From CAWATZ01 sp963784995 (GTDB lineage Bacteria; Planctomycetota; Planctomycetia; Gemmatales; Gemmataceae), in contig CAWATZ010000002.1 in NCBI GenBank assembly GCA_963784995.1, positions 868,001-932,000 of the forward strand: DNA of 64,000 nucleotides, read 5' to 3'. This document shows positions 18,748-28,268 of this stretch, in pieces (position 1 is the stretch's first letter; each line of letters begins with the position of its first letter). The position numbers were made by a program, and so were the translations under genes. The notes beneath the pieces were generated by a model. That model saw only the letters and a list, made by a program, of their open reading frames with translations, did no database searches and was not told where the DNA came from.

Positions 18748-18784
18748 GAGCAACTGCTCCATCGGTGCGAAACGGTGTCAGGTG
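18748..18784. repeat. Dispersed repeat with core CATCGGTGCGAAACGGTGTC, copy 1
   Basis: About 37 bases that recur at 21112-21149 with only a few differences. The second copy lies inside a coding sequence. A weaker partial match (AAAGGTGTCAGG) is at about 22923-22934. Confidence 0.6.
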
Positions 18785-18838
18785 GCCTGGATGGTCCTTT
18801 TCCGGATTGGGCAAGGCCAAGCCAGGGCCAGAGAGGGA

Positions 18839-20341
18839 TTACTCAGTCCCCTCCGGCGGCTTGTCCCCCTTTGGGCACCGGTTCTCTTCCGGTGGTTTCC
18901 GCCGTTCGTCCAGCCGCTTCTCGATTTGCTCCAGTTTCCGCAGGACCTCTTCGATCTTGGCCTCGACAGTCGCCTTGGGCTTTTCCTTCTCGCTGTGGGC
19001 ACAGAGGACGATGTCCAACGACGGGCTGGTTTTGTAGGCCGGGATAGACGTGCGGATGATGCCTGATTCGGGCTCAGGAGGAGTTCGTGTGACCTGCTGA
19101 CAATCCTCCGAATCGACAACGTGGGGAGTCACAAGGATCAGCATGTCTTCGGCCTGGGCTTGCATGATCCAGGTGCGCAACAGGGCCCCGACAAAGGGCA
19201 CTCCTTCGAGGAAACTCCAGCGGGCGTCCATCGAGAAATCGCACTGAGTCAGGCCGCCAATCAAGAAGGTCTGATCCGGTTCCAACTGAACCGTGGTGTT
19301 GGCGCAGGTTCGGCTTCGGCCGGGAATGACTCCCGCTCCCGTCAGGATCGTTCCGAATTGTGGGTCCAGGGCCGTAATCGATGGTGCAATTTCCATGTGG
19401 ATCTTGCCATTGCCGAGGACGATTGGCAGGAAAATCACCTGGGCGCCGAACGGCTCGAAAGAAACGCCTGTCGCACCACCAATGCCGCCGACCACGGGCA
19501 CCGCCTGATCGCCGCCAACGAGGAAGGTGGCCGGCCGACCGCTCAGGGTCACCAAACTCGGTTGAGCTATGCATTTGACAACGCCTAACTTTTTCAGAAC
19601 TTCCACGTGGTCGAGCAGTCTCGGACCGTTGTTCACCACAGCGAACTGAAAGGGAGAGTCAACAGGGCCGCTTGTCCAGTTGATGTCCGGATTGTCTCGA
19701 AATCGCCCTCTGGGATAGATCGCATCAAGAATCGTCTTGAAGGTAATGGCGTCGCTTCCGCTGAACCCGGTCCGGTTCTGGTTGACTGAGAGGACGACGA
19801 CGTCCAGATGCACCTGCTTGACGCCGCCGACGCGCATGGCGTCGATGACCTGGACAGCTCCGAGGCACTGGGCTACCCGGCGAATCACACCGATGTCCTC
19901 GGCTCCGGCCACCGTGCCCGTCAGGATGATGGCGTTGTTTGACGATGGAATGGGAGTGACGTTGGCCGTCGGCACGGCGCGCCGGATCTGCGTTTTCAGG
20001 TACTCCACGTCCAGCTGGACAATGACCTCGTACGTTTCCTTCTGATCGTCGCTGTCCGTCAACTCGATGCGCGTGACGTCGGGCTGCTGGCCGATGATCA
20101 ATACCGTGGTCGGGTCGCCGACGACAGTTCGGATGTTGATCACGCTGTCCTTGGGGTTATCGACGGTCTTGATGGGCTTCTTCGATTGCATTTGCAGCCG
20201 AACCGTTCCACCGATGGGAACGATCAGGGCACTCCCACGAGGGACGCCTTGCTCGGCCCAGGCCAGCGAGAGTCCGCTCACGAGAATGGCAAGCAGTGTG
20301 CCCAGAGCGAACCCCTGCCGGAGAAGATACGTGCGGAGCAT
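18839..20341 (-). CDS. CpaC/RcpA-type outer-membrane secretin with C-terminal coiled coil
   Basis: A 500-residue protein with a signal peptide (ALGTLLAILVSGLSLAWA). The pilus-type secretin N-domain is at about 35-110 (PIGGTVRLQMQSKKPIKTV). A BON-like segment at about 110-175 contains NNAIILTGTVAGAED. The secretin core at about 240-430 includes LVTLSGRPATFLVGGDQAVP, the late secretin element VPFVGALLRTW and ILVTPHVV. Secretins form the outer-membrane gate for type II secretion or Flp/Tad pili, but no pilus ATPase or prepilin gene is nearby. Unusually, the C-terminus adds a helix, EEVLRKLEQIEKRLDERR, and a proline-rich tail. The same helix type occurs in the next two proteins. ATG 20341 follows GAGGGGA. 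It is the last gene of the three-gene cluster. Confidence 0.92.
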   Translation of the reverse strand: MLRTYLLRQGFALGTLLAILVSGLSLAWAEQGVPRGSALIVPIGGTVRLQMQSKKPIKTVDNPKDSVINIRTVVGDPTTVLIIGQQPDVTRIELTDSDDQKETYEVIVQLDVEYLKTQIRRAVPTANVTPIPSSNNAIILTGTVAGAEDIGVIRRVAQCLGAVQVIDAMRVGGVKQVHLDVVVLSVNQNRTGFSGSDAITFKTILDAIYPRGRFRDNPDINWTSGPVDSPFQFAVVNNGPRLLDHVEVLKKLGVVKCIAQPSLVTLSGRPATFLVGGDQAVPVVGGIGGATGVSFEPFGAQVIFLPIVLGNGKIHMEIAPSITALDPQFGTILTGAGVIPGRSRTCANTTVQLEPDQTFLIGGLTQCDFSMDARWSFLEGVPFVGALLRTWIMQAQAEDMLILVTPHVVDSEDCQQVTRTPPEPESGIIRTSIPAYKTSPSLDIVLCAHSEKEKPKATVEAKIEEVLRKLEQIEKRLDERRKPPEENRCPKGDKPPEGTE

Positions 20342-20423
20342 TTAATCCCCTCATCGTAAAGGAGAAGGAGCCGATCTGTCGAAACAGTGACACCCGCCGT
20401 TCAAGACACGGCACGGACTGGGT

Positions 20424-21551
20424 TCATGGCGTGGAAGACTTGTGCCGTGTGGTATTCATTACCTGGATAATTGCTTCCGATATGCCTTGCTGCTTGAGCC
20501 AGACGATCTGGTCCGCCGTGAGGTTGAAAATCGCTCCAGAGGTGAGAACGTGCTGGATAATCACCGCATCGCTGACTCCGACCTGATGCATCTTGGCCAC
20601 TTCCGAGAGTTCTTCATAGCCGCGCTGCTGGGCTGCCTTCCTTCCCGGAGTCCCCTGGCGATCATGAATCTCCTGGGCAGCTCCGTTGACGCCGCCGATC
20701 GGGCCGCCGATGCCGGTCCCGATCGCGGCCCCCTCCAGAGGGCGTCCCGCAGCCGCGCCAACGAGTGTACCGAGAGCGCCTCCAATTACCGCCTGCGGTG
20801 AACGGCCTTCCTTGTTCTTGCCCGGAGTCGGCGGCTTTTCCTCGACCCGCATCGCATCGATCACCTGGACGCCGCCAACACTCTGCACGATCTTCCGGAT
20901 AATGTTGACATCCTCGGCGCGGGTCACAGACCCTGTAAGGATGATGGCGTTGTTTGGCGTGGGGATCACAACCACTTTGGCCGTTGGGACCACCTGCCGG
21001 ATCAGCGTGTTGAGGGATTCCACGTCAATCCCAGACTTCTGCTTTTCACTTTTCTTGCACCGTTCTCCTTCTTCGCCAGCGCCCTGAGTCTGCTTCTCAG
21101 AAACGGGGGATGGTGCAACTGTTCCATCGGTGCGAAACGGTGTCAGGTGCGACGGGTGATCGGTGAACCAGATCCGCTCCCATTCTTCCTGCACTTTTTG
21201 CAGAGCCTCACTCTCAACAAGCATCTGCTTGATCCGCGGGGGCGGATCGGCGTGGAACAAGCTCAGTGTGGGAAGCCAGGGTTTCGATCTCACCTGTCGT
21301 TTCTCCAACGCGTCCAGCTTCTTCTCGATCTGCTCCAGCTTTTGCAGGATCTGCTCCAGCTTGGATTCACCCGAGCGCGTGGGAGCATTCCTGGGAGACA
21401 CGGTTGGGGAAGGGCCGGACGGCGGGGCTGCCGCACGCAACTGGACTTGCTGCTCTGCTTTCTCCTGGGCCTCGGCTCGCGTGAGGCCACTCACGAGCAA
21501 AGCAAGCAACGTGCCCCAGAAACAAGACCATCGGAACCGGTTACGATGCAT
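20424..21551 (-). CDS. Secretin-domain partner protein with coiled coil and glycine zipper
   Basis: A 375-residue exported protein. It has a signal peptide (FWGTLLALLVSGLTRAEA) and a coiled coil near 65-90 (LEQILQKLEQIEKKLDALEK). A BON-like domain at about 180-240 matches the one in the neighbouring secretin at 38 of 60 aligned residues by my count, including NNAIILTG and VQVIDAMRV. A glycine zipper follows (VIGGALGTLVGAAAG, IGTGIGGPIGG), able to insert in or span a membrane. The helical C-terminus contains LKQQGISEAIIQVM. No secretin gate domain is present, so it may be a pilotin-like or inner-ring partner of the secretin (inference). Part of the coding region (21112-21149) is a dispersed repeat. 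Confidence 0.8.
   Translation of the reverse strand: MHRNRFRWSCFWGTLLALLVSGLTRAEAQEKAEQQVQLRAAAPPSGPSPTVSPRNAPTRSGESKLEQILQKLEQIEKKLDALEKRQVRSKPWLPTLSLFHADPPPRIKQMLVESEALQKVQEEWERIWFTDHPSHLTPFRTDGTVAPSPVSEKQTQGAGEEGERCKKSEKQKSGIDVESLNTLIRQVVPTAKVVVIPTPNNAIILTGSVTRAEDVNIIRKIVQSVGGVQVIDAMRVEEKPPTPGKNKEGRSPQAVIGGALGTLVGAAAGRPLEGAAIGTGIGGPIGGVNGAAQEIHDRQGTPGRKAAQQRGYEELSEVAKMHQVGVSDAVIIQHVLTSGAIFNLTADQIVWLKQQGISEAIIQVMNTTRHKSSTP
21112..21149. repeat. Dispersed repeat with core CATCGGTGCGAAACGGTGTC, copy 2 (in coding sequence)
   Basis: It matches 18748-18784 with a few differences. Here it lies in frame in the secretin-partner gene and encodes LTPFRTDGTVAPS. Confidence 0.6.
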
Positions 21552-21593
21552 CCATTCACCTCATTGTTGGGCGTTGTGAGTACGTGCCCGTGT

Positions 21594-22760
21594 TTACCAG
21601 GGTTTTTCCAGCGCATTGACAACCTGCACGGCGACGGCGTTGATCGCTTTCTGCTCGGCCGTGGTGATCGACTGGCCGAGTTCCGGGATGTAATTGCCCG
21701 CGTTGCGAAGAATGATTCCGCCGGCTGTCGGCTTCGGCAACTCCTCGCTGGAGGGAACTACCTTCGTCTGTGGATTGTGAGCATCATTGTTCCGATACTC
21801 CCAAATGGCGCTCTCCTTGGCATCCACTCCGCCCGATGCCGCTGCCAGCATCGAGGCGACATTCGGATGCTTCGGCTCCTTGAACAGGAGTTCCCCGGTG
21901 TGCAGATCCTTGAACACCACCTCGACCGTTACCGTCATGTCGCGGACGCCCGCGCTCGGGTTCTCCAGGTCCACGTTCTTCTTCACATTGAGTATCTTGC
22001 CCATCAATTCCAGGTCAGCATCTCCTTCCACCACCTTGTACGGGCTCTTCTGTTCAATCTGTCTGATGATCTCCTCAGTTAACTGAGTCTCCATCCCGCG
22101 GTAGCAGGTGCGGTTCTGAAACATCGGCACGCGGATCGTCTTGCAGTATCTTTCGGAGTCGCGGCCGGCGTTGGGGGTCACAAAGGGAACGGGACCAACT
22201 TGCACGGCATTGTCAGACGCCGGGGGCGAAATATTACGTCGGCACGAAAGAAGCACACAAGCCCGAAGCGCCAGCGCCGGGACGGCTTCGCACCAGGGAT
22301 GCTGCATCCCGGCGCTGGCGCTTCGGGCTTGTGTGACGATCTTTCGTGCCGGCGTAATAACGTCTGCGACAGGCTCCTCCGGCAGGGTCGGAAATTGCCT
22401 CGCCAGCCGCGCTTCCATTCGCTCGATCCGCTTCTCGATCTGCTCCAGGTTCCGCACAATCTGCTCCAGCTTGGCCTCGACCGGCGACGCATCGACAGAC
22501 GAACGCAGAGCAGCCGGGACGATTTCCGGCGTGGTCGGGGGAACCGCTGCTGCTGGTGCGATCAGCTCCGGCCTGGGCAAATTGGCTGACCAGATTTGCT
22601 TCCACTCCTGAAGAGCTGGCCCTGGAAGCACTTCCGGCTGGCGTAACCCTGCGTTGCCCTTGCCACCCCAAGAGATGGGATAGACGTGGATCAGCAGATT
22701 GGCGGCCAACCCGACAATCGCAATGGCTCCGATCGTCAACCTCAACCAGTTCTTTTTCAT
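21594..22760 (-). CDS. LptE-like envelope protein with coiled coil and repeat insertion
   Basis: A 388-residue protein. ATG 22760 opens an anchor helix (LTIGAIAIVGLAANLLIHVY) behind GGGAAGG; the longer frame to 22874 is not credible. A coiled coil (LEQIVRNLEQIEKRIERMEA) follows near 105-130. From about residue 210 the protein matches the planctomycete LptE family: IRVPMFQNRTCYRGMETQLT, SPYKVVEGDADLELMGKI, and the end VNALEKPW. LptE helps LptD insert lipopolysaccharide in the outer membrane. Between coiled coil and LptE domain, TQARSASAGMQHPW to ALRACVLLSCRRN is encoded by an inserted palindrome. No lipobox Cys is seen, so a helix anchor replaces the usual lipid. It is first in the cluster, with a sigma-70 promoter just upstream. 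Confidence 0.8.
   Translation of the reverse strand: MKKNWLRLTIGAIAIVGLAANLLIHVYPISWGGKGNAGLRQPEVLPGPALQEWKQIWSANLPRPELIAPAAAVPPTTPEIVPAALRSSVDASPVEAKLEQIVRNLEQIEKRIERMEARLARQFPTLPEEPVADVITPARKIVTQARSASAGMQHPWCEAVPALALRACVLLSCRRNISPPASDNAVQVGPVPFVTPNAGRDSERYCKTIRVPMFQNRTCYRGMETQLTEEIIRQIEQKSPYKVVEGDADLELMGKILNVKKNVDLENPSAGVRDMTVTVEVVFKDLHTGELLFKEPKHPNVASMLAAASGGVDAKESAIWEYRNNDAHNPQTKVVPSSEELPKPTAGGIILRNAGNYIPELGQSITTAEQKAINAVAVQVVNALEKPW
22236..22356. repeat. Long in-frame inverted repeat inside the LptE-like gene
   Basis: The inner arms 22254-22282 and 22307-22335 are exact reverse complements (29 bp, core CACAAGCCCGAAGCGCCAGC). The outer arms of 15 bp differ at one position. The whole element of about 120 bp is open in the gene's frame and adds about 40 residues between two recognisable domains. 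Confidence 0.88.
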
Positions 22761-22802
22761 GGCCGCCTTCCCTGGACTTGACCACGTTCTCACCGGCTGG
22801 GT

Positions 22803-22832
22803 GCTATAGCGTTCCTGTCCAATGCGGGTCAA
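22803..22832 (-). promoter_or_regulatory. Sigma-70 promoter candidate for the envelope cluster
   Basis: On the minus strand TTGACC (22832-22827) and TATAGC (22808-22803) are separated by 18 bases. The start of transcription would be about 36 bases before ATG 22760. Confidence 0.55.
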
Positions 22833-23058
22833 GACGGGGACTTGTCCTTGCGATCGAAACCGCGACGGCTGCACTGAAGGCGGTCCGTGTTTGCACTGCT
22901 GAGGCCAGCCATGAGGGTGGAAAAGGTGTCAGGAGTCGTTTCACACAATCTTCACAATGATGCCGTTGGTGTCCCAACGACAGCCACCGTCAGCAAACCG
23001 CAGTGACGGCGGCTCCATTGTCATCAACTGCGGACTTGTGGGTTGTGTCCGCTGGCTC

Positions 23059-24366
<1,308 letters not shown>

Positions 24367-24428
24367 CGTCGGCCTGTTCCTTCGCTTGCGGCTTCGATTC
24401 GGCCCCGGCAACGCTGCCGGGGCTCGCC

Positions 24429-24779
24429 TCACGCTTTCCGGGCGTAGGACTTCTTCGGCGGAGCCATCCGGCGGATGGTGGCACCGCTCTTCTTGGCGTA
24501 CAGCTCCTTGGCGCCGTCAGGCAGGTAGCGGACGCCGACCCGCGTCGGCTGATTGGTTTGCGGATCGATCAGCATCACGTTGGAAGCGTCGATCGGCATT
24601 TCCTTGGACAGCCGGCCGCCCTGGCGGTTGCGCTGATTGGGCCGGACGTGCTTGTAGACGCGGTTGACGCCTTCGACCACAATCTTCTTCTTCTCCGGAT
24701 TGACGGACAGCACCCGGCCGCGTTTGCCCTTGTCGTCGCCCGTGGTGACGATCACAACGTCGTTCTTGCGAATGTGCAT
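24429..24779 (-). CDS. rplX: 50S ribosomal protein L24
   Basis: A 116-residue uL24 protein. The KOW motif is at the start (KNDVVIVTTGDDKGKRGRVL), followed by VEGVNRVYKHVRPNQRNRQG and the acidic/Pro region MPIDASNVMLIDP. L24 is an early assembly protein of the large ribosomal subunit. In most bacteria rplX sits in the large ribosomal-protein operon between rplN and rplE. Here it stands alone with eno downstream and no ribosomal genes nearby. A good sigma-70 promoter (24842-24870) and a small hairpin (24796-24813) precede it. Confidence 0.96.
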   Translation of the reverse strand: MHIRKNDVVIVTTGDDKGKRGRVLSVNPEKKKIVVEGVNRVYKHVRPNQRNRQGGRLSKEMPIDASNVMLIDPQTNQPTRVGVRYLPDGAKELYAKKSGATIRRMAPPKKSYARKA

Positions 24780-24795
24780 GTTGCTCTCTCGTAGC

Positions 24796-24813
24796 CGCAG
24801 GCTTTAGCCTGCG
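24796..24813. repeat. Small hairpin in the rplX leader
   Basis: CGCAGGCT and AGCCTGCG pair perfectly around a 2-base centre (TT), 17 bases upstream of the rplX start and downstream of its predicted transcription start. It could affect translation initiation or may just be a small repeat copy. Confidence 0.5.
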
Positions 24814-24841
24814 CTTTTGGACCACGTGGTTGAATCGAGAA

Positions 24842-24870
24842 ATTGTAGCGATCCGGGCGTCGGGCTGCAA
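24842..24870 (-). promoter_or_regulatory. Sigma-70 promoter for rplX-eno
   Basis: On the minus strand TTGCAG (24870-24865) and TACAAT (24847-24842) are separated by exactly 17 bases. Transcription would start near 24835, about 55 bases before the rplX ATG. Confidence 0.65.
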
Positions 24871-24997
24871 GAGGTCGAACCGACGCCGGCCGGCGTGCGC
24901 AAGGAGGGATAGGTTCCGCCCGGCGACGGCGGTATGATAACCTCGGACCGGGACGCCTGGAGGCGTCCGTTGTTGCGGGCGTTGCCCTGGAGAGACC

Positions 24998-26578
24998 ATG
25001 TACAAATCCCTGCTCAGTTTGAGCCTGTTGCTGCTGATCGCCCCCGGCCCGGCCCAGGACAAGACGGGCAAGATCCCCCCCGGCCAGGACCAGGACAAGA
25101 CGAGCAAGTTCGTCAAGGAAACCTGGGATGCCGCCTACTGCGAAGGCGTCCGGGCCGGTTACGTCCATTACACCGTCCGCCAGGACGAACGCGATGGTCA
25201 AAAGGTGCTTACCGCCACCCTGGAACAGAACCTGATCATCAAGCGCTACGGCGGCGTCGTCAACCTGCGCGTGGAAGCCGGCGACGTGGAGACGGCCGAC
25301 GGCAAGATCCTCGAAGTCTTCATGACCCAGCACCTGGACAAGGGCAAGCCGCAGGAGGTCAAGGGCGTGGTCAAGGGAGGCCAGCTGCATCTCCAGATCG
25401 GCGCCAAACAGCTGCCGCCCCGACCCTGGGACGGCGAGGCGCTGAGCATGATCCAGCTGTACGATCTGCCCCGGAAGCGCAAGCTCAAGCCGGGCGACAG
25501 CCTGGAAGTCCTCGTCTTCGAGCCGACCCTGTGGAGTCCGATCAAGGCCAAGCTCGACACGAAGGACACCGAGGAAGTAGACATTCTCGACGTCGCCAAC
25601 CCCAACGCCCCGAAGCCGAGCGTGGAGCGGATCACGAAGAAACTGCTCCGCGCCGAGCTGCAGATGGGGAAGATCAAGGTGGGCGCGACCGAGGTCGAAC
25701 TGCCAAAACAGACCTACTGGCTGGACTCCAATTACGAGCCGCTGCGCTCCCAGATGGACGTGCCGGGCATCGGCGCGATCATCCTTTACCGCACCACCGA
25801 GGCCCTGGCGAAGCAGGAGGGCGTCGCTCCTCATCTGATGCCCGACTACGGTCTCAACAACCTGGTCAAACTCGCAAAACCCATTGAAGGCTTCCGCGAC
25901 GCCAAGGCGATCGTCTACCGCATCACGGTGAAAGACGATCCCAACCCGGCGACCGTCTTCAGCCAGGATGCCCGCCAGCGCGTGCTGAGCAAGACCGGCA
26001 GCACCATCGACCTGGAGGTCAAGGCACTCAAGAACCAGGACGTGACGGAGAAGCCCGGCGAGGCCAACGCGGAGTTCCTCAAGAGCAGTTTCTTCCTGGA
26101 CAGCGACAGCGACGTCATCAAGGAACGGGCAGCGCGGATCGTGGGCGACGAAACCGATGCGTGGAAGAAGGCGCTGCGGATCGAGAAGTGGGTCCGGCAG
26201 AACATGACGGGCGATTCGGGAGTCGGCTACGTGAAGGCGAGCCAGATTGCCCGCGACCTCAAGGGGGACTGCCGGCAGCACGGCATGCTCACCGCCGCCC
26301 TGTGCCGGGCGGCCGGCATCCCGTCGCGCACGGCCCTGGGTCTGGTCTACGTCGAGCATCCCAGGCACGGCCCCTTCCTGGGCTTCCACCTGTGGACGGA
26401 AGTGTGGCTCAAGGGCCAGTGGCTGTCGCTGGACGCTACCCTGGGCCAGGGCGGCATCGGCCCCGGCCACCTGAAAATCACCGACCACAGCTGGAGCGAT
26501 ACGCAAACGCTGGCCCCGCTGCTGCCCGTGGTCCGGGCCATGGGCAAGATCAAGGTCGAGTCGGTGCGGGTGGAGTGA
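24998..26578 (+). CDS. Exported transglutaminase-like (cysteine protease fold) protein
   Basis: A 526-residue exported protein with a signal peptide (YKSLLSLSLLLLIAPGPA). The N-terminal 350 residues are beta-rich, similar in feel to other proteins that precede a transglutaminase core. Residues about 400-480 hold the catalytic triad context: Cys in LKGDCRQHGMLTAALCRAAG, His in FLGFHLWTEVWLKGQW and Asp in LSLDATLGQGG. Enzymes of this fold cleave or cross-link peptides; the substrate is unknown. ATG 24998 follows GGAGAGACC. The gene is convergent with the kinase/TPR gene, and a very long palindrome fills the gap between them. Confidence 0.88.
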   Translation: MYKSLLSLSLLLLIAPGPAQDKTGKIPPGQDQDKTSKFVKETWDAAYCEGVRAGYVHYTVRQDERDGQKVLTATLEQNLIIKRYGGVVNLRVEAGDVETADGKILEVFMTQHLDKGKPQEVKGVVKGGQLHLQIGAKQLPPRPWDGEALSMIQLYDLPRKRKLKPGDSLEVLVFEPTLWSPIKAKLDTKDTEEVDILDVANPNAPKPSVERITKKLLRAELQMGKIKVGATEVELPKQTYWLDSNYEPLRSQMDVPGIGAIILYRTTEALAKQEGVAPHLMPDYGLNNLVKLAKPIEGFRDAKAIVYRITVKDDPNPATVFSQDARQRVLSKTGSTIDLEVKALKNQDVTEKPGEANAEFLKSSFFLDSDSDVIKERAARIVGDETDAWKKALRIEKWVRQNMTGDSGVGYVKASQIARDLKGDCRQHGMLTAALCRAAGIPSRTALGLVYVEHPRHGPFLGFHLWTEVWLKGQWLSLDATLGQGGIGPGHLKITDHSWSDTQTLAPLLPVVRAMGKIKVESVRVE

Positions 26579-26581
26579 AGA

Positions 26582-26715
26582 TGACGGGGTGACAATGACA
26601 ATAAAGGAACACTAATCCACGCTAATCTTCGCTAATCGAAACACGAATTGCCTTCCTTCGATTAGCGAAGATTAGCGTGGATTAGTGTTCCTTTATTGTC
26701 ATTGTCACCCCGTCA
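26582..26715. repeat. 59-bp perfect inverted repeat filling a convergent gene junction
   Basis: Arm 26582-26640 and arm 26657-26715 are exact reverse complements around a 16-base loop. The inner part has a 10-base period (CTAATCCACG, CTAATCTTCG). The right end contains the TGA stop (minus strand) of the kinase/TPR gene, and the left end carries a mirror copy of it, 3 bases past the stop of the transglutaminase-like gene. Confidence 0.95.
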
Positions 26716-28212
26716 CCGAAGCCGGTGTCGCAGGGCAGCAAGATCGGGGTCCGCCGCGGCTCCGGCAAGGCTATGTCCCCGCTGGGAGGCGGTCGTGAGG
26801 AACTCAAGGGCCTGATCTTCCAGCTCCCGGCGTGCGCCCGGGTTGGGGGTGCTGGCTGCCCAGAGGGCCAGGACGCAAGCAACAACGTAGCGGGTACGTC
26901 CGGAGCTGGGCTCCTGCAGCAGACAGCGATCGGCCTCTTCCCGGGCCCTGGTGAACTTGCCTTGCCGGGCCAGCAGAATGGCACGCGACCGGCGGGCGGC
27001 CACAAAGAACGGGTGCCAGGCGAGGGCCTCATCGTAGCATGTGATCGCCTCGGCCTCCTTCTTCTGCTCCACCAGCAGCATGGCCTTGCCGTACAGGGCC
27101 TCGGGGTGGTGCGGCTGTTTCTGCAGCACCTCTCCGAAGGCCCTGGCCGCCTTGTCGGGCAGTCGCCGGTACGTGGCGAAGCCATACCGCAGCCAGAGCG
27201 TTTCCTGCTTGCCCGGCGGCAGCGTCGGCAGCTTGCCCAGTGCCAAAGCAAAGGCGTTGTCCGCCGCCCGGGGCTGCCCCAGCACCTCCAGTGCCTCCCC
27301 GCGGCCACAGATGGAGCAGGGCATCGTCCCGCCCCAGCCGCGCCGCCTCGTCGAGATCGCTCAGGACTGCCGGGTATTGCTGGAGGTCGAGCCAGGACAT
27401 TGCCCGATTGAAGTGGGCCAGCGCAAAATCCTTGTCGAGGTCCAGCGCGGTGGTGTAGCAGGCAATCGCTTGCTCGTGCTTGCCGGCCTGGTCGAGAACG
27501 CAGCCGAGGTTGTAATGGCCCCAGGCAAAGCTCGGCTGCAGGCCCACGCAATGACTGAAGTCCGTAATGGCCAGGATCTTCTCGCCTCGTTCCCGGTAGC
27601 AGATGCCGCGCTGCACCCGCGACCAGTAGTGGTCGGGGTTGAGACGGAGGGCCGCGTTCAGCTCGGAGATCGCATCGACCCGGCGCTCGTGCCGGGCGAA
27701 GGAGAGGGCCAGCAGGTAATGGTCCCGAGCGGTCGTGGGAGGCAGCTCCTCGGCCTTCGAGCGCGCGACCCGTGCCTGCTCCTTCTGGCCCAGGCGCTCC
27801 AGATACTGGGCCCGGTCTTCCCACAGCGCCCGGAGCGGCTCCAGACCCGCGACGGCCTCGCAGCGGTCCAGCAGGGCGAGGGCCCGTCCAAGGGCCGCGT
27901 TGTCGCCGGGAGCTTGCTCCACGTGGACCCAGGCCAGCAGCAGCAATAGCTCGCGCACGTCCTCGGCCAGCTGCTGACGATCCGCTTCCTCCAGGTAGAT
28001 CCAGGCGGGCTGCCGCTGCCAGTCGTCGCGCTGCAGGACCTGGTAGAGCCCCAGGGTGGTCTCGCACTGCCGCCGGCCCGCCTCGAGCTGGTCCCGCCCA
28101 TCAGTGGTCGTGTTCACCAGGCACAACGCGCGAATCGTTCCTGCTCGAAAGTCGCGCTTGCGCTCCTGCGCCTGGGCCCGATCCAGGTTGCTCCTGGGTC
28201 TGGCCGAGCTGC
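26713..28212 (-). pseudogene. TPR half of a kinase/TPR protein, broken by frame shifts
   Basis: This is the downstream part of the gene that starts at 29738. One frame carries about 290 residues of TPR units (for example SRVQRGICYRERGEKILAIT and WGHYNLGCVLDQAGKHEQAI) down to about 27310. A second frame continues GEALEVLGQPRAADNAFALA through PHHPEALYGKAMLLVEQKKE to the stop at 26713. Tetratricopeptide arrays bind partner proteins; after a kinase domain they probably recruit substrates. The breaks near 28210 and 27310 each need only one base to restore a continuous protein of about 1000 residues, so either sequence error or recent decay explains them. Confidence 0.7.
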
Positions 28213-28268
28213 GAGCTGAGTCTCGGCCAGCAAATGCCATGAGCCGATCAGGGCGGCCCCCAGGGTGG

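Larger units (their letters stand above)
18150..18838. other. Non-coding stretch with short repeats
   Basis: No frame here has both a plausible start and protein-like composition. It contains a GGGGGC hairpin (18698-18715) and one copy of a dispersed repeat (18748-18784) just past the stop of the secretin gene. Confidence 0.55.
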
